Assembly: GCF_014287675.1 (NCBI RefSeq)
Contig: NZ_JACOPQ010000002.1
Coordinates: 1-64,000 of the forward strand
DNA: 64,000 nt
Direction: 5' to 3'
Source: Lawsonibacter faecis
GTDB lineage: Bacteria; Bacillota; Clostridia; Oscillospirales; Oscillospiraceae
Of this stretch, positions 8,628 to 17,216 are shown piece after piece. How positions within the stretch are numbered: position 1 is the stretch's first letter; every line of letters begins with the position of its first letter. The notes beneath the pieces were generated by a model, which did not search any database, was not told the origin of the DNA, and saw nothing but the letters and a program-made list of their open reading frames with translations. Both the position numbers and the translations under genes were made by a program.

Positions 8628-9673
8628 ATGGTTTCCGCCTCCTTCCCCAGGTTCTCCGTGAAGGCGGCCAGCAGCTTCGCCACCGACTCGATGTCCTCCA
8701 GGGTCAGCACCTCGATGGGGGTATGCATATATTTGAGGGGCAGGCTGACCACCGAGGTGGCCACTCCCTCCCGGCTGACCTGCATATGCCAGCCGTTGGT
8801 GCCCGTGTGGCCGGCCATGACCTCGCCCTGCCAGGGAATATCGTTCGACTCGGCCTTGGCAATCATGCGCCGGGTCATCCAGGTGGTCATATTGGGACCG
8901 ATGCCGACGGCGGGGCCGCCGCCCAGCTCCAGTACCCGCCCCCTGGGATTGGGCACGTCGGGAGTCTTGCCATGGGTCACATCCACCGCCACGCAGTAGT
9001 CCGGGGCGATGGCGAAGGTGCCCGTCGTGGCGCCCGCGCCGGAGACCTCCTCACGGGTGCTGCCCATGATATAGAGGTCCACGTCCAGCTCCTTATCCCT
9101 CAGAAGCTCCGCGCAGCGCAGGAGGGTCACAAAGCAGGCCCGGTCGTCCATGGCCTTTCCGCAGACCTGACTCTCCCCCAGGGCGAAGCAGCTCCCGCGG
9201 TAGACAATGGGTGTGCCGATAGGCACGGCCTTCTCCGCCTGTTCCTGGGTCATGCCGATGTCGATGAAGAGGTCGGCCAGGGGCACCGCCTTGTCGGCGT
9301 CCCCCTTCTTCTGGATGTGTGGCGCCAGGCAGGAGACCACGCCGAAGAGGGGGGGATTGGTGAGAATGGTCAGCTCCCGGTCGGGCAGCATCCGGGGGTC
9401 GACCCCGCCAATGCTGCGGAAACGTAGAAAGCCGTCTTCAATCCCGATAACGATAAGGCCGATCTCGTCCAGATGGGCGTCCAGCAGCAGCTTTTTCGCG
9501 CCCGGCCTGCCGCAGCGGCGCACACCCACAAGGTTTCCCAGCCGGTCGATGGAGACCTCGTCCACCATGGGGCGCAGCAGATCCATCGCCGCTTGGGCCG
9601 CCGGGGCCTCAAAGCCGGAGGGCGCCGTCTGGGAGCAGAGGCGCTCCAGTGCGTTTCGAATGTCCAACATCAT
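8621..9673 (-). CDS. M42 family metallo-aminopeptidase (third of three)
   Basis: This 350-residue M42 paralogue is the most divergent of the three. The first metal motif is DAHLDEIGL instead of AAHMD, and the catalytic glutamate region reads STREEVSGAGA in place of QEELG. The MDDR aspartate, the AVDVTHG aspartate and the YMHTP histidine are conserved, so an active dinuclear site is expected. It lies 19 bases after murD, which makes it the first peptidase in the run. Confidence 0.92.
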   Translation of the reverse strand: MMLDIRNALERLCSQTAPSGFEAPAAQAAMDLLRPMVDEVSIDRLGNLVGVRRCGRPGAKKLLLDAHLDEIGLIVIGIEDGFLRFRSIGGVDPRMLPDRELTILTNPPLFGVVSCLAPHIQKKGDADKAVPLADLFIDIGMTQEQAEKAVPIGTPIVYRGSCFALGESQVCGKAMDDRACFVTLLRCAELLRDKELDVDLYIMGSTREEVSGAGATTGTFAIAPDYCVAVDVTHGKTPDVPNPRGRVLELGGGPAVGIGPNMTTWMTRRMIAKAESNDIPWQGEVMAGHTGTNGWHMQVSREGVATSVVSLPLKYMHTPIEVLTLEDIESVAKLLAAFTENLGKEAETIC

Positions 9674-9692
9674 TTCACTTCCTTACACAGTG

Positions 9693-11078
9693 TTAAAGCT
9701 CGCGGACAATCTGCTTAAAGGCGTTGCCCCGCTCCATAAAGTTTTTGAACCTATCAAAGGAGGCGCAGGCGGGCGACATCAGCACCACGTCCCCGCTCTG
9801 GGCCACGGTATGGGCGGCCAGCACCGCCTGGGTGAAGTCGTCGAACCGCTGGATGGGGGGATTGGCGCCGTCGTAGCCGGGGGAGTGCTCCACCGCCTCG
9901 CAGATTTTTCCGGCGGTGTCACCGGTCAGGATAAGAAGCTTTACATGCTCGATTATTTCAGGGCCAAGCACGTCAAACGGAATATGCTTGTCGTACCCGC
10001 CGGCAATCAGGATCACCTTTTCCTTAAAGGAGCGTAGGCCCGCGATGGTGCGGGAGGGGCTGGAGGCGATGGAGTCGTTGTAGTACCGCACGCCGTCCAG
10101 CGTGCGCACCAGCTCGATGCGGTGCTCCACCCCGCCGAAGGTCCGGGCGAAAGCCCGGATGGTCTCGTCGGAGACCAGGCCGTCCACCGCGCCGATAGCG
10201 GCCATATAGTTTTCAACGTTGTGCTCGCCGGGCAGGAGGATGCCGGAGAGGGGCAGCACCTCCCTGCTCCCGTCCTCACCGGAGATCCAGATGGCGTTGT
10301 TTTTCACATAGACGCCCCGGTCAAGGGTTTGCCGCCGGCTGAACATCGTCACCCGGCCCCGGGACTCCCCGCCGAAGCTCCGGGTGATTTCGTTATCGTA
10401 GTTAAAGACCGCCCGGTCCTCAGTACACTGGTGTGTAAAGATATTTTCCTTTGCGGCAATGTACTCCTCCATCGACTTGTGCACGTCCAGATGGTTGGGG
10501 GCCAGATTGGTCACCACCGCGACATCGGGGCTGACGTCCATGGTCATGAGCTGGAAGGAGGAGAGCTCCAGCACGACCATGTCGTCGGGCTCCATATTGG
10601 GCGTCTCGGCCAGGAGGGGCTTGCCGATGTTGCCGCCCACATAGACGTTGTAGCCCGCCTTTTTCAAGAGCTCTGCGATGATGGTGGTGGTGGTGGTCTT
10701 CCCGTCGCTGCCGGTGACGCCGATGATCTCGCAGGGGCAGACCTGGAAGAAGACCTCCATCTCCGAGGTGACGAGGCTCCCCCGCTCCCGGGCCGCCTGG
10801 AGCTGGGGCACGTCGGGCCGCAGGCCGGGCGTTCGGAAGATGACGTCGTGATCCAGTCCCTCCAGATAGCCGCTCCCCAGCCGGGTCTCCGCGCCCAGGC
10901 TCTCCAGCTCCTCTATGAGCCCGCCGAAGGCCTCCCGCGGGTTTCTGTCGCAGGCGGTGACCGGGATGTCCGCGCGCAGCAGCATTTTAATCAGGGGCGC
11001 GTTGGACACGCCGATGCCGATGACGGCCACCCGCTTGCCCCGCAGCGCGTCCAGATATTCCTGTATTGTGGAATCCAT
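9693..11078 (-). CDS. murD: UDP-N-acetylmuramoyl-alanine--D-glutamate ligase MurD
   Basis: The 461-residue enzyme adds D-glutamate to UDP-MurNAc-L-alanine in cytoplasmic peptidoglycan precursor synthesis. It has the N-terminal Rossmann-like domain (VAVIGIGVSNAPL), the Mur ligase ATP loop GSDGKTTTT and the central NLAPNHLDVH motif. The ATG at 11078 is chosen because AAAGGGGG precedes it by about eight bases. A start 33 bases upstream would lack this. Unusually, murD is not in a dcw cluster here but heads a run of peptidase genes. Confidence 0.96.
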   Translation of the reverse strand: MDSTIQEYLDALRGKRVAVIGIGVSNAPLIKMLLRADIPVTACDRNPREAFGGLIEELESLGAETRLGSGYLEGLDHDVIFRTPGLRPDVPQLQAARERGSLVTSEMEVFFQVCPCEIIGVTGSDGKTTTTTIIAELLKKAGYNVYVGGNIGKPLLAETPNMEPDDMVVLELSSFQLMTMDVSPDVAVVTNLAPNHLDVHKSMEEYIAAKENIFTHQCTEDRAVFNYDNEITRSFGGESRGRVTMFSRRQTLDRGVYVKNNAIWISGEDGSREVLPLSGILLPGEHNVENYMAAIGAVDGLVSDETIRAFARTFGGVEHRIELVRTLDGVRYYNDSIASSPSRTIAGLRSFKEKVILIAGGYDKHIPFDVLGPEIIEHVKLLILTGDTAGKICEAVEHSPGYDGANPPIQRFDDFTQAVLAAHTVAQSGDVVLMSPACASFDRFKNFMERGNAFKQIVREL

Positions 11079-11121
11079 TTGAATTCCCCCTTTGACAAAT
11101 GTAACTGACATGAACTAATCT

Positions 11122-11150
11122 ATTATATAACCAAGTGGGATAAATTTCAA
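11122..11150 (-). promoter_or_regulatory. Promoter of the murD run
   Basis: On the minus strand TTGAAA (11145-11150) and TATAAT (11122-11127) are separated by exactly 17 bases, a strong sigma-A match. It is divergent to the rnpB promoter and about 45 bases upstream of the murD ATG. Confidence 0.8.
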
Positions 11151-11155
11151 TCGAT

Positions 11156-11184
11156 TTGACAATCTCCTTCAAATCGGTTACAAT
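11156..11184 (+). promoter_or_regulatory. Promoter of rnpB
   Basis: TTGACA (11156-11161) and TACAAT (11179-11184) are 17 bases apart. This puts the transcript start at about 11191, where the RNase P RNA sequence begins. Confidence 0.85.
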
Positions 11185-11190
11185 CATCTC

Positions 11191-11635
11191 TGCAAGTAAG
11201 CTGGACAGCCGCGGGGCGAGGCCGAAAGGCCCGTTCTGAGGAAAGTCCGGGCTCCGCAGGGCAAGGATAACGGGTAACACCCGCCGGGGGCGACCCTAGG
11301 AAAAGTGCAACAGAGATAAACCGCCTTGAACCCGCAAAGCCTTTACGGCGTTGTGGGGAGAGGAGGCACAGCGAAATGAGTGAGCTCTGCCGCTTGCGGC
11401 GGGGCGAGCGGTATGGAGCTTGTGCCGACGAGGTAAGGGTGGAAAGGCGGAGGTAAGAGCCCGCCCGATGACGTGGAAGCGCTCATCGCTGTAAACTCTA
11501 TCCGGAGCAACGCCGTGGGAGGACGCATGACCGGCCCGGTCGTCCTCAGGAGGCGGCTTGAGCGTATCGGCAACGGTGCGTCGAGATAGATGGCTGTCTT
11601 AAAAGACAGAACCCGGCTTACAGGCTTGCTTGCAA
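11191..11635 (+). ncRNA. rnpB: RNase P RNA, class A
   Basis: This is the catalytic RNA that removes tRNA 5' leaders. The conserved core is clear: GAGGAAAGTCCGGGCTC near the 5' end, GTGCAACAGAGATAAACCGCC (read here in two parts around 11306-11327), and AGACAGAACCCGGCTTACAG near the 3' end. The 5' GCAAGTAAGC and 3' GGCTTGCTTGC pair to close P1. The architecture is class A rather than the Bacillus class B. At about 445 nucleotides it is longer than usual, with an extended arm at about 11345-11460 (P12 region). Confidence 0.95.
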
Positions 11636-11645
11636 CCTTTAACCA

Positions 11646-11677
11646 AAAACTCCCGTCGCAAAAGCGACGGGAGTTTT
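11646..11677. terminator. Bidirectional terminator between rnpB and the AI-2E permease gene
   Basis: AAAACTCCCGTCGC pairs with GCGACGGGAGTTTT around a short AAAA loop, with A and T tracts on either side. It sits 10 bases after rnpB and 7 bases after the convergent permease stop, so it can serve both. Confidence 0.85.
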
Positions 11678-11683
11678 GAATGT

Positions 11684-12883
11684 CTATTCGGTTTTTGTCC
11701 CGGGGGTGGCTTCGCCCTCCTGCTCCCTGCGTTTTCCGCTGCCGTCTATCCCCCTGGCTTTCAGCTTGGCGTTGACCAGCTCCCCGACGAGGGAGTAGAT
11801 GACCGCAAAGGTGGGTACGCCCAGGAGCATTCCCGGGAAGCCGAAGAGCCCGCCGCCCACCACGATGGCCACCAGGACCCAGATGGCGGAGAGTCCGGTG
11901 CTGTCCCCGAGAATTTTGGGGCCCAGGATATTGCCGTCGAACTGCTGCAGGGCCACCACCAGAATACCGAAGCGCAGCGCTGCCCAGGGGTCCACGATCA
12001 GCAGAATCATGATACAGGGCACCGCGCCGATGATGGGACCGAAGAAGGGGATGATATTGGTCACTCCGATGACCACCGCCACCAGCATGGGGAATGGAAT
12101 GCGGAAAATCAGATTGAGCACGAAGCAGAGCACACCGATAATCGCGCTGTCAATCAGCTTGCCGTTGATGAAGCCCACGAAGACCCCGTTGGCGTGCCGG
12201 CAGATGTCCAGAAAACGGTCGGCCTTCCTTGTAGGGACGAAGGCATAGATGATTTTCTTGATTTGGGGGACCAGCCGCCCCTTCCCCGCCAGCATATAGA
12301 TGGACGAGATAAGGGCGGTGATGGCGGAGATAACCCCGCTGCCCAGGGCCACGCCGAAGTTGAAAATCTCCGGCAGCGCCTTGGAGGCCATTTCGGTGGC
12401 CTTTTTCAGCAGGTCCTGGTAGGTCACCATGAGGTCGTTGAGGCCCTCCCCCTCCAGGTGAAATTGATCGATGAGGTTCTGCGCCAGGTCATTCAGGTTG
12501 TTCATATAGGTGTTCATATTCCCCATCAGCGCCACGATGCTCTGGGCCACCTGGGGGATAATCAGATTAAGCAGAATGACCAGCACCACAAGGGCCAGGA
12601 GGTAGACCGTCAGCACCGAAAGCGCCCTGCGGCGCTTCAGCTTGCAGTAGACCTTGCGCTCAAAAAAGCTCATAGGGGTGTTCAGCAGGTAGGCGATGGC
12701 AAAGCCTGTGATAAAGGGGGCCAGCACGTTGAGAAAGGACGCCAATTTGACCTGGATGACGCCGAAATTGTTCAGCGCCACATAGAACAGTATCCCGATG
12801 AGGACCACCAGCAGATTGGATATGGACCGCGCATCCAGGACAAACCATTTCCGCTTCACCTGCTCCGGTTCTTTCTCCGTCAA
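11684..12883 (-). CDS. AI-2E (PerM/YtvI) family membrane permease
   Basis: The 399-residue integral membrane protein has about eight hydrophobic segments in the PF01594 arrangement. The N-terminal pair is followed by a large loop and then by the family-typical segment VTNIIPFFGPIIGAVPC. The C-terminal tail is charged. Members include TqsA, sodium/proton antiporter-like proteins and the sporulation-linked YtvI, so the cargo cannot be predicted. It is a single gene, separated by about 160 bases from tyrS upstream. That gap shows no clear promoter or RNA feature. Confidence 0.88.
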   Translation of the reverse strand: MTEKEPEQVKRKWFVLDARSISNLLVVLIGILFYVALNNFGVIQVKLASFLNVLAPFITGFAIAYLLNTPMSFFERKVYCKLKRRRALSVLTVYLLALVVLVILLNLIIPQVAQSIVALMGNMNTYMNNLNDLAQNLIDQFHLEGEGLNDLMVTYQDLLKKATEMASKALPEIFNFGVALGSGVISAITALISSIYMLAGKGRLVPQIKKIIYAFVPTRKADRFLDICRHANGVFVGFINGKLIDSAIIGVLCFVLNLIFRIPFPMLVAVVIGVTNIIPFFGPIIGAVPCIMILLIVDPWAALRFGILVVALQQFDGNILGPKILGDSTGLSAIWVLVAIVVGGGLFGFPGMLLGVPTFAVIYSLVGELVNAKLKARGIDGSGKRREQEGEATPGTKTE

Positions 12884-13041
12884 GGCGTTCCCCCCTCTCC
12901 TAAATTCATTGCATTCATTCTAACATGCTTCTCTTGGGGAAGCAATCAGAAAAAAGGCGGCAGGCTCGCGCAAGTCTCGGCCCCTCGGCATGGGACCGTC
13001 GGCGGAGCCAGCAGGAGAGCCGTCCCTTCATATGGTAACGA

Positions 13042-14271
13042 TTATCCCTGCAGCACGGCCTTGTGGAAGACCTTCTTCCCCTTTTTAATCATCACGCCGT
13101 CCCCGGAGAGCTCCTCCGCGGTGAAGCTGCGGGCGATGTCGGCCACCTTGACGCCGCCGGCCTCCACGCCGCCCTGCTGGACCAGCCGGCGGGCCTCGGC
13201 CTTGGACGGCGTCAGGCCGCACTTGACCATCAGGTCCAGGATGCCGATGGCGCCCTCGGTCAGGTCGCCGCCGGTCAGGGTGGTGGCGGGCACGTTGGCC
13301 AGGTCGCCGCCCTGTGCAAAGAGGGCCTTGGCCGCATCCTGGGCCTTCTGAGCCTCCTCCTCGCCGTGGATCATCTTCGTCAGCTCAAAGGCCAGAATTT
13401 CCTTGGCGGTGTTGAGCTGGCTCCCCTCCCACCTGTCCATCTCGTCGATCTGCTCCAGGGGCAGGAAGGTGAGCATCCGCAGGCACTTGAGCACGTCCTG
13501 GTCGCCCACGTTGCGCCAGTACTGGTAGAAGTCGTAGGGAGAGGTCTTTTCAGGGTCCAGCCATACCGCGCCGGAGGCGGTCTTGCCCATCTTCTTGCCC
13601 TCGGAGTTCATCAGCAGGGTGATGGTCATGGCGTAGGCGTCCTTGCCCAGCTTTTTGCGGATGAGGTCGGTGCCGAAGAGCATGTTGCTCCACTGGTCGT
13701 CACCGCCGAACTGCATGTTGCAGCCCACGGTCTGAAACATGTGGTAAAAGTCGTAGCTCTGCATGATCATGTAGTTGAACTCCAGGAAAGAGAGCCCCTT
13801 CTCCATGCGCTGCTTGTAGCACTCGGCGCGGAGCATATTGTTCACGCTGAAGCAGGCGCCCACCTCACGCAGCAGCTCCACGTAGTTCAGCTGCAGGAGC
13901 CAGTCGGCGTTGTTGAGCATCATGGCCTTGTCCGGCCCGAACTCAATGAACTTTTCCATCTGCTTTTTGAAGCAGTCGCAGTTGTGCTGGATGGTCTCGG
14001 GGGTCATCATGTTGCGCATATCGCTGCGGCCGGAGGGGTCGCCGATGTAGCCGGTGCCGCCGCCGATGAGGGCGATGGGGCGGTTGCCCGCCATCTGCAG
14101 CCGCTTCATCAGGCACAGGGCCATAAAGTGGCCCACATGGAGGGAGTCCGCGGTGGGGTCAAAACCGATGTAGAAGGTGGCCCTGCCGTTGTTGATGAGC
14201 TCCTTGATCTCCTCCTCGTCGGTCACCTGGGCAATCAGCCCCCGGGCCTGCAGCTCTTCATAAAGTGTCAT
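13042..14271 (-). CDS. tyrS: Tyrosyl-tRNA synthetase TyrS
   Basis: The 409-residue class I synthetase charges tRNA-Tyr. Its HIGH-type motif is HVGH at residues 45-48. The KMSKS-type loop reads KMGKT, and an S4 RNA-binding domain occupies about the last 65 residues. The ATG at 14271 has a strong AAAGGAG eight bases upstream and gives the normal family length. The reading frame stays open upstream to the T-box leader, adding a Cys-rich segment that is described separately. Expression should be controlled by the T-box, so it rises when uncharged tRNA-Tyr accumulates. Confidence 0.97.
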   Translation of the reverse strand: MTLYEELQARGLIAQVTDEEEIKELINNGRATFYIGFDPTADSLHVGHFMALCLMKRLQMAGNRPIALIGGGTGYIGDPSGRSDMRNMMTPETIQHNCDCFKKQMEKFIEFGPDKAMMLNNADWLLQLNYVELLREVGACFSVNNMLRAECYKQRMEKGLSFLEFNYMIMQSYDFYHMFQTVGCNMQFGGDDQWSNMLFGTDLIRKKLGKDAYAMTITLLMNSEGKKMGKTASGAVWLDPEKTSPYDFYQYWRNVGDQDVLKCLRMLTFLPLEQIDEMDRWEGSQLNTAKEILAFELTKMIHGEEEAQKAQDAAKALFAQGGDLANVPATTLTGGDLTEGAIGILDLMVKCGLTPSKAEARRLVQQGGVEAGGVKVADIARSFTAEELSGDGVMIKKGKKVFHKAVLQG

Positions 14272-14640
14272 TTTTCTGTCTCCTTTGTTGTTCAATTTAT
14301 GTTCCGTCCAATGGAATTCATCCTTAAAATCGCGAAAGCAAGCTGGGCAGACCCAGCCCGTTTGACGGCTGTTGTCCTTTGTCAGGATATATCCGGAATG
14401 CAATGCATCCCTGTAATTGCTGATTTCAGAATTGCAGAAGATACAGTGCTCATGGGAACAGCGGTGAGCGTCCTCCACGTCGCAATCGTCACAGTACGCG
14501 GCGGCGCATTTCTGACATGGCCGGGCAAATACAGGGTTGGCTGGAATATATTTTTCGACATAAGCGTACTCCCACCCTGCAAATACGCTCTCCTGTCCCT
14601 GTCTTCTCCAATCCTCTTCCAAGTCCACACCCCCATGCAT
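14272..14640 (-). CDS. Cys-rich zinc-ribbon-like segment in frame with TyrS (possible extension or leader protein)
   Basis: This is 123 codons with no stop, running straight into tyrS. If translated from the ATG at 14640 the product would be a 532-residue Cys-rich-TyrS fusion. The segment has four CxxC pairs (CQKC, CDDC, CIFC, CPAC) plus one further cysteine and several histidines. It looks protein-like rather than like random spacer. The likely ribosome binding site is AGGGGG, in the 3' arm of the T-box terminator seven bases before the ATG; GTG and TTG starts just downstream are also possible. Base composition is visibly more AT-rich than the neighbours, which suggests foreign origin. I do not recognise the family. 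Confidence 0.5.
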
Positions 14641-14645
14641 AAAAA

Positions 14646-14970
14646 CGCCCCCTGTCCTTGCGGACAGAGGGCGTGAATACGCGGTACCACCTCTGGTTCG
14701 CCCGCCTCCTCGCGGAGAGGGCCTCATCGGGTGCCAACACACCCTGACGCTGTAACGGGCGTACCCGACACGGCCCTACTGTGCCCCGTCTCACAAGACC
14801 GCAGGCCAGCGATGGCTGGCACGGCAATCCGTGGCTTTGGCAGTTCAGGCGGCTGCTCCGAGGCGTATTCACAGAGCGGCGGCGTCCCCCTTCCACCAAA
14901 ACGGGGGCTCTCTGTACGACTGCCAATCCCTGCTACTCTTCCTCATCATTGCGATGACGCTGTGCGATTG
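14646..14970 (-). promoter_or_regulatory. T-box leader (tyrosine) upstream of tyrS
   Basis: The conserved T-box sequence AGAGGTGGTACCGCG lies at 14680-14694. It is followed by a terminator hairpin at 14646-14673 (stem CGCCCTCTGTCC) with a run of five T. The 5' end contains GAGGAAGAGTAGCAGGG, typical of the base of Stem I. Uncharged tRNA-Tyr should stabilise the antiterminator and allow read-through. The UAC specifier was not assigned with confidence. Confidence 0.92.
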
Positions 14971-14976
14971 TGTTGT

Positions 14977-15005
14977 ACTATACCACGGGTTTTTTCGAAT
15001 GTCAA
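14977..15005 (-). promoter_or_regulatory. Promoter of the tyrS T-box transcript
   Basis: TTGACA (15000-15005) and TATAGT (14977-14982) are separated by 17 bases on the minus strand. The -35 box overlaps the recN stop codon. No recN terminator is visible between the two genes. Confidence 0.8.
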
Positions 15006-16702
15006 GGGCGGCTTTTCCCCTTTTTGTAGGTCTGAGCGCCGTCCAGCAGCTCCCCTGCGCTCTCCAGGGCGGCGATGGTGACGTGCTCGCCGGAGGTGAG
15101 CCGGGCTAACTCCTCCTTGCGGCGGTCCCGGCTCAGCCGCTCCACCGCGGTAAAGGTCCTGCCCTTACTCTCCCCTTTTTCCACGGAAAAATGCACGTCG
15201 GCCATGGCCGCGATCTGCGGCAGGTGGGTCACACAGAGGACCTGCTTGTGTCCCGCCACGTCGGCCATCTTCTCGGCCACCTTCTGCGCCGCCCGGCCCG
15301 AGACGCCGGTGTCCACCTCGTCAAAGACCAGGGTGGTCACGTCGTCGTTCTCCGCCAGGACATTCTTGAGGGCCAGCATAATGCGGGCCAGCTCGCCGCC
15401 GGAGGCGATTTTCTGGATGGGCTTCAGCGCTTCGCCCACGTTGGCCGACATGAGAAACTGCACGGCGTCCATGCCGGTCTCATCCAGGCCGTTTTTCCCG
15501 CCCACAGCGGCAAATTCCACCTGAAAGCGCACCTTCGGCATGTCCAGCTGGGCCAATTCCGACTGGATTCTCGTCTGTAGGGCCTCGGCGGCCTGATGGC
15601 GGGCGTCGGAGAGGGCTTTTGCCCTGGCCCCCGCATTTTTCAGCGCCTGGGCGTAATTTTTCTCCAACCTTGCAATGGTATCGCTGGAAAATTGGATTTC
15701 ATCCAGCTCCTTGCGGCAGTTCTCCAGATATTCCAGCATTTCTTCCACGGAATTGCCGTATTTTTTCCGCAGGCGGTAAATCACATCCAGCCGGCTCTCC
15801 ACCTCGTCCAGCTCGCCGGGCTCGAAGTCGAAGCTGCCGCGCAGGTCCCGCAGGGTCTCCGCCACGTCGTCAGCGGCGCAGCGCAGCTCCGCTATCCGCT
15901 CCAGCAGGGCCGCTGCCTGACCGCTCATCTCCCCGGCGGGGGTCAGGGCGTATTCCGCTGTGGCGATGAGGGCCGCCGCGCCCTCGCTGTCCTCGTCGCC
16001 CGAGAGGGCGTAGTGGGCGTTTTCCACCGCCTCAATGAGCTTTCCGGCGTTGCGCAGCAGGCTGCGCCGCTCAGAGAGCGCCTCCTCCTCCCCCGCCTTG
16101 AGCCCGGCGCGCTCCAACTCGCCGATTTGGAAGTTCAGGCTGTCAATCCGGCGGGATTTCTCCGCCTCATCCATCTCAAGGGCGGCAATCTCCCTCTGTA
16201 TGGCGGCAAGCGAATCATAGGCGGCGCGGTAGTCCTCCCGGAGAGCCTCGGTGGCGCCGAAGGAGTCCAGGTAGGACAGATGGCAGCGCTCATCCAGCAG
16301 CTGCTGGCCGTCGTGCTGGCCGTGGATGTTCACGAGCTGGCTCCCCAGCGCCCTGAGCTGGGAGACTGTGAGCAGCCGCCCGGCCAGTCGGCAGACATTT
16401 TTACCGTCCGGCTGGATCTCCCGCTGGAGAATCAGGTTGCCGTCCTCGTCGGGCCCCATGCCGTTCTCCTCAAACCAGGGCAGGCTGGGCAGATGGGTGA
16501 AGACCGCCTCCACCCGGGCCGACTTTGCCCCCGTGCGGATAAGATCCCGGCTGGTGCGCTCGCCGATGATGGCCCCGATGGCGTCGATGACGATGGATTT
16601 ACCCGCGCCGGTCTCACCGGTCAGGGCGTTGAAACCGCCGTCGAACTGGATGTCCGCCGATTCAATGACCGCGATATTTTCAATATGGAGCAGGGAAAGC
16701 AT
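15002..16702 (-). CDS. recN: DNA repair protein RecN
   Basis: The 566-residue SMC-like ATPase acts early in double-strand-break repair, gathering broken ends. The Walker A motif TGETGAGKS lies near residues 29-37. A coiled-coil-rich middle follows, then the ABC signature region ASGGELARIMLALK and a Walker B segment LVFDEVDTGVSG. It closes the nusB-to-recN run, 57 bases after argR, as in Bacillus subtilis. Confidence 0.97.
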   Translation of the reverse strand: MLSLLHIENIAVIESADIQFDGGFNALTGETGAGKSIVIDAIGAIIGERTSRDLIRTGAKSARVEAVFTHLPSLPWFEENGMGPDEDGNLILQREIQPDGKNVCRLAGRLLTVSQLRALGSQLVNIHGQHDGQQLLDERCHLSYLDSFGATEALREDYRAAYDSLAAIQREIAALEMDEAEKSRRIDSLNFQIGELERAGLKAGEEEALSERRSLLRNAGKLIEAVENAHYALSGDEDSEGAAALIATAEYALTPAGEMSGQAAALLERIAELRCAADDVAETLRDLRGSFDFEPGELDEVESRLDVIYRLRKKYGNSVEEMLEYLENCRKELDEIQFSSDTIARLEKNYAQALKNAGARAKALSDARHQAAEALQTRIQSELAQLDMPKVRFQVEFAAVGGKNGLDETGMDAVQFLMSANVGEALKPIQKIASGGELARIMLALKNVLAENDDVTTLVFDEVDTGVSGRAAQKVAEKMADVAGHKQVLCVTHLPQIAAMADVHFSVEKGESKGRTFTAVERLSRDRRKEELARLTSGEHVTIAALESAGELLDGAQTYKKGKSRP

Positions 16703-16759
16703 GCTTCTTCACCCCTTGTGCTGTGCTGAAACAGCGGAGGACAAGCCCCCGCCGCACAG

Positions 16760-17212
16760 TTATTTCAGCATCTTATGGATCTCGCTGCAGAACTCGGCGG
16801 CGGCCTCGCTGGTGCGCATAATCAGCATGGCCGTATCGTCACCGGCCAGACTGCCCACCATATCCGGTATCTCCATGCCGTCCAGGGCCGCGCAGGCGGC
16901 GGAGGCAAGGCCGGGCATTGTCTTGATGACCACGATGTTCTGGGCCAGGTCGAAGGAGGTGACGCCCTCCTTGAAGATGGTCCGCAGGCGGCCCGCGAAA
17001 TTCAGAGAGGTCTTCCGCTCCGAGACCACATACTTGTAGGTGCCGAAGCCGGTGAGCTCCTTGATGAGGTGGAGCTCTTTGATATCCCGGGAAATGGTGG
17101 CCTGGGTGGAGGACACGCCGCGCTCCTTCAGGTGCTCCAGAAGCTGGTCCTGGGTCTCCACGTCCACTTCCTCGATGATGCGGAGGATCTCCTCCTGGCG
17201 CTTGCTTTTCAT
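16760..17212 (-). CDS. argR: Arginine repressor ArgR/AhrC
   Basis: The 150-residue protein has an N-terminal winged-helix DNA-binding domain (STQATISRDIKELHLIK as the recognition region). Its C-terminal domain, with GLASAACAALDGM and GSLAGDDTAMLIM, forms hexamers and binds arginine. It should repress arginine biosynthesis and activate catabolism. It starts four bases after nadK and precedes recN, the conserved Firmicutes order. Confidence 0.96.
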   Translation of the reverse strand: MKSKRQEEILRIIEEVDVETQDQLLEHLKERGVSSTQATISRDIKELHLIKELTGFGTYKYVVSERKTSLNFAGRLRTIFKEGVTSFDLAQNIVVIKTMPGLASAACAALDGMEIPDMVGSLAGDDTAMLIMRTSEAAAEFCSEIHKMLK

Positions 17213-17216
17213 ACCT

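Noticed and set aside
12884..13041. Gap between the permease gene and tyrS as a possible small RNA
   Set aside because: No T-ended hairpin, promoter match or conserved motif was seen; it looks like plain intergenic sequence.
11630..13351. 573-codon plus-strand frame spanning the rnpB terminator and the permease gene
   Set aside because: It starts inside rnpB, crosses a terminator and runs antisense to a clear membrane permease and the end of tyrS.
14392..14568. Alternative minus-strand frame starting with ATG at 14568 inside the Cys-rich region
   Set aside because: It has a fair GGGAG site, but the translated product lacks the regular CxxC pattern of the competing frame and ends after about 59 codons. 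The Cys-rich frame is much more protein-like.
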